Assembly (NCBI RefSeq): GCF_030848565.1
Contig: NZ_JAVDDV010000002.1
Location: 310,001-374,000, forward strand
DNA from: Natronolimnohabitans sp. A-GB9
GTDB taxonomy: Archaea; Halobacteriota; Halobacteria; Halobacteriales; Natrialbaceae
Length of the DNA stretch: 64,000 bases
Direction of reading: 5' to 3'
Shown: positions 60,464-64,000 of the stretch, one piece after another
How positions within the stretch are numbered: the stretch's first letter is position 1
Layout of the letters: every line of letters starts with the position of its first letter
The notes under the pieces: model-generated
What the model saw: only the letters and a program-made list of their open reading frames with translations
Database searches by the model: none
What the model was told of the DNA's origin: nothing
Made by a program: the position numbers and the translations under genes

Positions 60464-61552
60464 TCAGGGCATGTCGATTTCGGGTCGCTCCTCGAGCGTC
60501 AGTTCGACGGTCTCCCGTTCGCCGTCGCGGACGACCTCGACGTCGATCGTGTCGCCGGGTGAGGTCTCGAGTGCAATCGTCGAGGAAAGGAGATCTTGGT
60601 TCGGAATCTCGTTGTCGTCGATCGCGACGATGACGTCGCCACCGGTCGGAACGGGGTCGCCGTCGACGGTCGTCGTCTCGTCGGCCGGCTCGAGAACGCC
60701 GTCGGCTGGCGAATCCGAGACGATGTCCATGATCAGGACGCCGCGTGGCTCCTCGAGGTCGTTGGCGTCTGCGACCAGTGGGCCGACCGGGAAGACGCTG
60801 ACACCCATGTAGGCGTGGTCGTACTCGCCATCCTCGACGAGTGTGGGAACGACGCGATCGGCGAGGGCAGCCGAGATAGCAAAGCCGATCGTCTGGCCGG
60901 CACCGGCGAAGACGACGCCGGCGACGTCCCCCTCGAGATTCACGAGCGGGCCGCCGCTGTTGCCGGGATTGACGGGCGCGTCGGTCTGGATCGCCGCGGG
61001 AATCGAGAACCCCGTCGGACTCGGTAGCGATCGGTCGATGCCGCTGATGATCCCCTGTGAGATCGACGCGTCGAGTCCGAGCGGATTGCCGAGTGCGAGG
61101 ACCTCTGCCCCGATCGTGGGCTCGTCGGTCGTAAAGGAGAGGCCGTCGGGGCCGTCGGGTATGTCGTCGACCTCGAGGACGGCCAGATCGCTGTGGACGT
61201 CCGTGCCGGCGACGTCGGCTGTTCGCCACTGTTCGTCGACGAACTGGAGTTCGACCTCGCTCGCACCGCCGACGACGTGGTGATTCGTGACGACGTAGTC
61301 GTCGACGACGAACCCAGATCCGAGCCCGCCGATGCCGTCCTCGCCCGGCCCGTCGGTACCGAAGACGTTGACGAGGACGACGTCGTCGATCGTCTCCTCG
61401 TAAATCTCGGCGTACGCTCCCTCGCCTTCGAACTCGGGCTCCTCTTGAGCGCTCGCGGCGGCGACACCTCCACCGAGTGCGGTCGCGGTCGCGGCCCCGG
61501 CGCTCAGTTGCAGTAGCCGACGACGCGTAACGCGTGGATGGTCTGGCGGCAT
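60464..61552 (-). CDS. HtrA/DegP-like (S1C) serine protease
   Basis: 362 residues. Tat signal VTRRRLLQLSAGAA (about 7-20) with a Ala-rich h-region and cleavage near AASAQ. Catalytic triad: His in VVTNHHVVGG, Asp in VHSDLAVLEV, Ser in PVNPGNSGGPLV (about residue 200). The C-terminal PDZ domain (YMGVSVFPVGP to ERETVELTLEERP) regulates substrate capture. Exported quality-control protease. TATA-like TTTTATTG near 61577-61584 fits a leaderless start. Confidence 0.94.
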   Translation of the reverse strand: MPPDHPRVTRRRLLQLSAGAATATALGGGVAAASAQEEPEFEGEGAYAEIYEETIDDVVLVNVFGTDGPGEDGIGGLGSGFVVDDYVVTNHHVVGGASEVELQFVDEQWRTADVAGTDVHSDLAVLEVDDIPDGPDGLSFTTDEPTIGAEVLALGNPLGLDASISQGIISGIDRSLPSPTGFSIPAAIQTDAPVNPGNSGGPLVNLEGDVAGVVFAGAGQTIGFAISAALADRVVPTLVEDGEYDHAYMGVSVFPVGPLVADANDLEEPRGVLIMDIVSDSPADGVLEPADETTTVDGDPVPTGGDVIVAIDDNEIPNQDLLSSTIALETSPGDTIDVEVVRDGERETVELTLEERPEIDMP

Positions 61553-61682
61553 ACCGACCGATACCCCGACCGCTCCAATAAAACACGTCCCAGCACGTCC
61601 ATCCTATCGGATACCGACGACGGCCGCGAGACGCTGTCTCGCCGTGGCGATCCGCCGAGGCTGTAGTCGAGACCGATAGTAG

Positions 61683-61699
61683 CCACTGACCGTCAGTGG
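61683..61699. promoter_or_regulatory. 17-bp perfect palindrome
   Basis: CCACTGAC-C-GTCAGTGG lies in the 270-bp gap between the HtrA-like promoter and the end of the dehydratase gene, which holds nothing else I recognise. Could be a regulator site or a hairpin after the dehydratase. Confidence 0.35.
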
Positions 61700-61825
61700 G
61701 AACCCGATCGCCCCACGGGAGCGCGGGTCGATGCGCCCACCGGAGCGAGCCCCGCGAACTGGCGAGCGAGACCGACGTAATCCGCGAGTCCCGGGATCGG
61801 TGTGTAAATCGTTTCAGTGGTTACT

Positions 61826-63064
61826 CTACGCTTCGTCGAAGAGTTCCTCGCCTTCGACCATGTGCTCCTCAACGACGTCCATGTCGAGGGTCACGCCGAG
61901 GCCGGGCGCCTCGGGAATTTCGATGTAGCCGTCCTCGATAACGTCTTCCTCGACGAGATCGCCCCACCAGTCGAGTTCGTAGGAGTGGTACTCGACGGCG
62001 AGTGCGTTCGGAATCGCGGCGCCGACGTGGGCGCTGCCCATCGTCGCGATCGGTGAGGCAACGTTGTGCATCGCGACCGGCACGTAGTAGAGGTCCGCCA
62101 GGTCGGCGATCTTCCGGGTTTCGCGCATCCCACCGACCTTGGGCATATCGGGGGCGATGATGTCGACTGCCTGCTCCTCGAGGAGACGGCGCTGGCCGTG
62201 CTTTCGGTAGACGTTCTCGCCGACGGTGATCGGCGTCGTGGTGTGCTGGGAGACCTCGCGTTGCACGTCGTGGTTCTCCGGCGGGACGGGGTCCTCGAGC
62301 CACCAGACGTCGTACTCCTCTAATCGCTTTGCCAGTCGCTTCGCGCTGCCGCCCGAGAACGTCCAGTGACAGTCGAAGGCGACGTCGGCCCGCGAGCCGA
62401 CGCGGTCGGTGATCGCCTCGACGATCGAGGCTTTGTGTTCGATCTCGGGAGCCCGGAGGTGCCGGTTCGCGCGGTCTTTCTCGTGGCCGGAGGGGACGTC
62501 GAGGTCGAACTTCAACGCGTCGTAGCCCAGTTCCTCGACGACGCGTTCGGCCTCGTCGGCACACGCGATCGGATCGGCCTCTTCTTCGGTGTGACAGTCA
62601 CAGTAGACCCGGACTTCGTCACGATATTTGCCGCCCAGCAGTTGATAGGCGGGCACCTCGAGGATCTTGCCGACCAGGTCGTGGAGGGCAACCTCGATAC
62701 CCGAAATGGCGGTGACAGTGACGCCGCCGATCGAGCCCTCGCCGGACATCTTCTGGACGAGGTGTTCGGTCAGGCGGTCGATATCCAGCGGATTCTCACC
62801 CTGCAGGAACGGCACCATTCGTTCGATCAACTCCGGTGCGCCGGCCCCCCAGTAGGCTTCACCGGTGCCGACGATCCCGGCGTCCGTGTAGATCCGCACG
62901 AGCGTCCACGGGAAGTTGCCGTCGATCATCGTCGTCTGGACGTCCGTGATCTCGATATCGCGGCCGTCGCCGCGCTCGCGCGTGATGTTCATCGTCTCGG
63001 CCGAGAGATCTCGCATCGTATACTCCGCGTTCGGATCGCGTAGCGTCGTGTAGTCGACACCCAT
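61826..63064 (-). CDS. Enolase-superfamily sugar-acid dehydratase (gluconate dehydratase type)
   Basis: 412 residues from ATG 63064; the open frame upstream lies in intergenic DNA. N-terminal capping domain (DIEITDVQTTMIDGNFPWTLVRIYT) and a barrel with the metal ligands Asp in VAFDCHWTFSG, Glu in WWLEDPVPPEN and Glu in ITVGENVYR; VAMHNVASPIATMGSAH carries the late catalytic His. Halobacterial relatives dehydrate D-gluconate (or D-xylonate) to 2-keto-3-deoxy acids. The gene beside it is KDPG aldolase, favouring a gluconate/Entner-Doudoroff role. Confidence 0.88.
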   Translation of the reverse strand: MGVDYTTLRDPNAEYTMRDLSAETMNITRERGDGRDIEITDVQTTMIDGNFPWTLVRIYTDAGIVGTGEAYWGAGAPELIERMVPFLQGENPLDIDRLTEHLVQKMSGEGSIGGVTVTAISGIEVALHDLVGKILEVPAYQLLGGKYRDEVRVYCDCHTEEEADPIACADEAERVVEELGYDALKFDLDVPSGHEKDRANRHLRAPEIEHKASIVEAITDRVGSRADVAFDCHWTFSGGSAKRLAKRLEEYDVWWLEDPVPPENHDVQREVSQHTTTPITVGENVYRKHGQRRLLEEQAVDIIAPDMPKVGGMRETRKIADLADLYYVPVAMHNVASPIATMGSAHVGAAIPNALAVEYHSYELDWWGDLVEEDVIEDGYIEIPEAPGLGVTLDMDVVEEHMVEGEELFDEA

Positions 63065-63161
63065 ACCATAAATACTAACTCCGAAGATAGTAATAGTTTC
63101 CATCAGGACGGCATCGACGGGGGGCGACTCGCGTTCGGCGATCTCGAGATCGTGATCGAGA

Positions 63162-63809
63162 TCAGTCGCGTCGTGCTGCGTCGACTGCGTCGACGAACGC
63201 GGCGGCACGTTCCCGGACGCGGTCCATGTCGCCGGCTTCGATCGCGTCGTAGTCGACGAGCGCGCTGCCCGCGCCGACGGCGACGGCACCGGCCTCGAAA
63301 AACGACTCCACGTTGTCGGGGGAGACCCCACCGGTCGGAATCACGTCGACGTCGCCGAGCGGACCGCGGATCGCGCCGATGTGGCCCGGGCCGACGGTCG
63401 AGGCGGGGAACAGTTTGAGAACGTCCGCACCGGCCTCCATCGCCGTGACGGCTTCCGTCGGTGTCATGACTCCGGGTGCCACGAGGACGCCCTGCCGATT
63501 GCAGAGTTCGACGGTCTCGACGTTGGTATGTGGCGAGACCACGAACTCGGCGCCTGCATCGATTACCGACTGGGCCGTCGGCGCGTCGAGGACAGTTCCT
63601 GCACCCACGATCGCGTCCGATAGCTCGCGGTCGACGGCTGCGATCCGTTCGCTCGCGCGCGTCCCGTCCGCGGTGATCTCGAGCGCGTCGACGCCACCCT
63701 CGTGGATCGCTCGAGCGACGGGTACGATCAGATCTTCGTCGATCCCACGGAGCACGGCGACGACGCCGCTTTCGGCGAGGCGGTCTCTGACCGTCCGGAC
63801 GTCAGTCAT
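63162..63809 (-). CDS. eda: 2-dehydro-3-deoxyphosphogluconate (KDPG) aldolase
   Basis: 215 residues. Class I aldolase: catalytic Glu in ALEITADG (about residue 44), Schiff-base Lys in DVLKLFPAS (about 132) and IPTGGVSPDNV phosphate loop. It splits KDPG into pyruvate and glyceraldehyde 3-phosphate. It lies 97 bp upstream of the dehydratase on the same strand, so an operon is likely. A 14-codon ORF starting at 63846 overlaps its start by 8 nt. Confidence 0.93.
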   Translation of the reverse strand: MTDVRTVRDRLAESGVVAVLRGIDEDLIVPVARAIHEGGVDALEITADGTRASERIAAVDRELSDAIVGAGTVLDAPTAQSVIDAGAEFVVSPHTNVETVELCNRQGVLVAPGVMTPTEAVTAMEAGADVLKLFPASTVGPGHIGAIRGPLGDVDVIPTGGVSPDNVESFFEAGAVAVGAGSALVDYDAIEAGDMDRVRERAAAFVDAVDAARRD

Positions 63810-63959
63810 CGGCGATCCCTCCGAGCGCGTGGTCGTGATCGATCATCACGACGGGCCGTTCGCGCCCCCGCTCAAAGAAGTTTACTCGAGGGCGAAAAAC
63901 AGAACTTTCGGCGATCCGTCGAAACCGATCGACGCCACCGTGTTCGTCTACGAGGTGTC

Positions 63960-64000
63960 TACTGTCGGACAGCACTGTTCACCGATGGTTCACTGACTGC
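63960..64000. repeat. Family B-like end at the window edge
   Basis: TACTGTCGGACAGCACTG then GTTCACTGACTGC: the first ~15 bp match family B ends. No TNA flank on the left and the element runs out of the window, so the assignment is tentative. Confidence 0.35.

Noticed and set aside
1-64000. Prophage or integrated plasmid region
   Set aside because: No integrase, capsid, terminase, partition or toxin genes seen; gene content is core haloarchaeal throughout.

Overview
This window is chromosomal DNA of an extremely halophilic archaeon (class Halobacteria). Evidence: very acidic proteins, high GC with a strong bias to GAC/GAG/CTCGAG-type codons, archaeal information-processing genes (Orc1/Cdc6, L7Ae-S28e-L24e, SecE-Spt5, archaeal GluRS, RNase J, TmcA, isoprenyl diphosphate synthase), twin-arginine lipoproteins, and TATA boxes about 26-28 bp before leaderless start codons. 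I cannot fix the genus; a member of the Natrialbales is a reasonable guess.

Layout. 1-8.4 kb: a truncated KDG/DHDPS-type aldolase, a Tat lipoprotein, an orphan 4Fe-4S protein, a LeuA/CimA-type synthase, a purine phosphoribosyltransferase, a glutaredoxin-like protein, a DUF192 protein and an HNH-like protein. 8.4-11.8 kb: PEP carboxylase with palindromic control sites, then tRNA-Glu(CUC) with a duplicated 3' end. 12-18.1 kb: membrane-anchored HTH regulator, MBL hydrolase, thiamine-type ABC importer (three genes). 18.2-25 kb: P-loop ATPase, DUF5827, superoxide dismutase, HTH regulator, the L7Ae-S28e-L24e-Ndk operon behind a structured leader, and TmcA. 25-35.4 kb: aminotransferase, SDR, DUF456, zinc ribbon, GluRS, a five-sensor Bat-type regulator, IdsA and RNase J. 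35.8-41.3 kb: amino-acid permease with Usp domains, then orc1/cdc6 with a replication origin (inverted origin-recognition boxes around an AT-rich unwinding region), a DUF457 membrane protein and PncC. 41.6-52.9 kb: aminotransferase, Get3/ArsA ATPase, universal stress proteins, MFS and SLC13 transporters, tautomerase, SDR, endonuclease V and an AN1-rhomboid protease. 53-61.6 kb: DUF5788-PolX pair, Mut7-C protein, dodecin, PHP protein, zinc finger, DUF389 membrane protein, SecE-Spt5 and an HtrA-like protease. 61.8-64 kb: an enolase-superfamily sugar-acid dehydratase and KDPG aldolase, i.e. Entner-Doudoroff enzymes.

Three things stand out. (1) At least three families of 70-107 bp imperfect palindromes lie between genes, most flanked by a 3-bp TNA duplication. 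One 79-bp copy sits inside a 107-bp copy of another family, with the lengths matching exactly, so these were mobile. Several copies carry the stop codons of neighbouring genes in their ends. (2) A complete-looking replication origin with at least five boxes sharing a TTTCAGTGAAA-type core. (3) Two strongly structured leaders, before rpl7ae and before RNase J, which could be autoregulatory or separate small RNAs.
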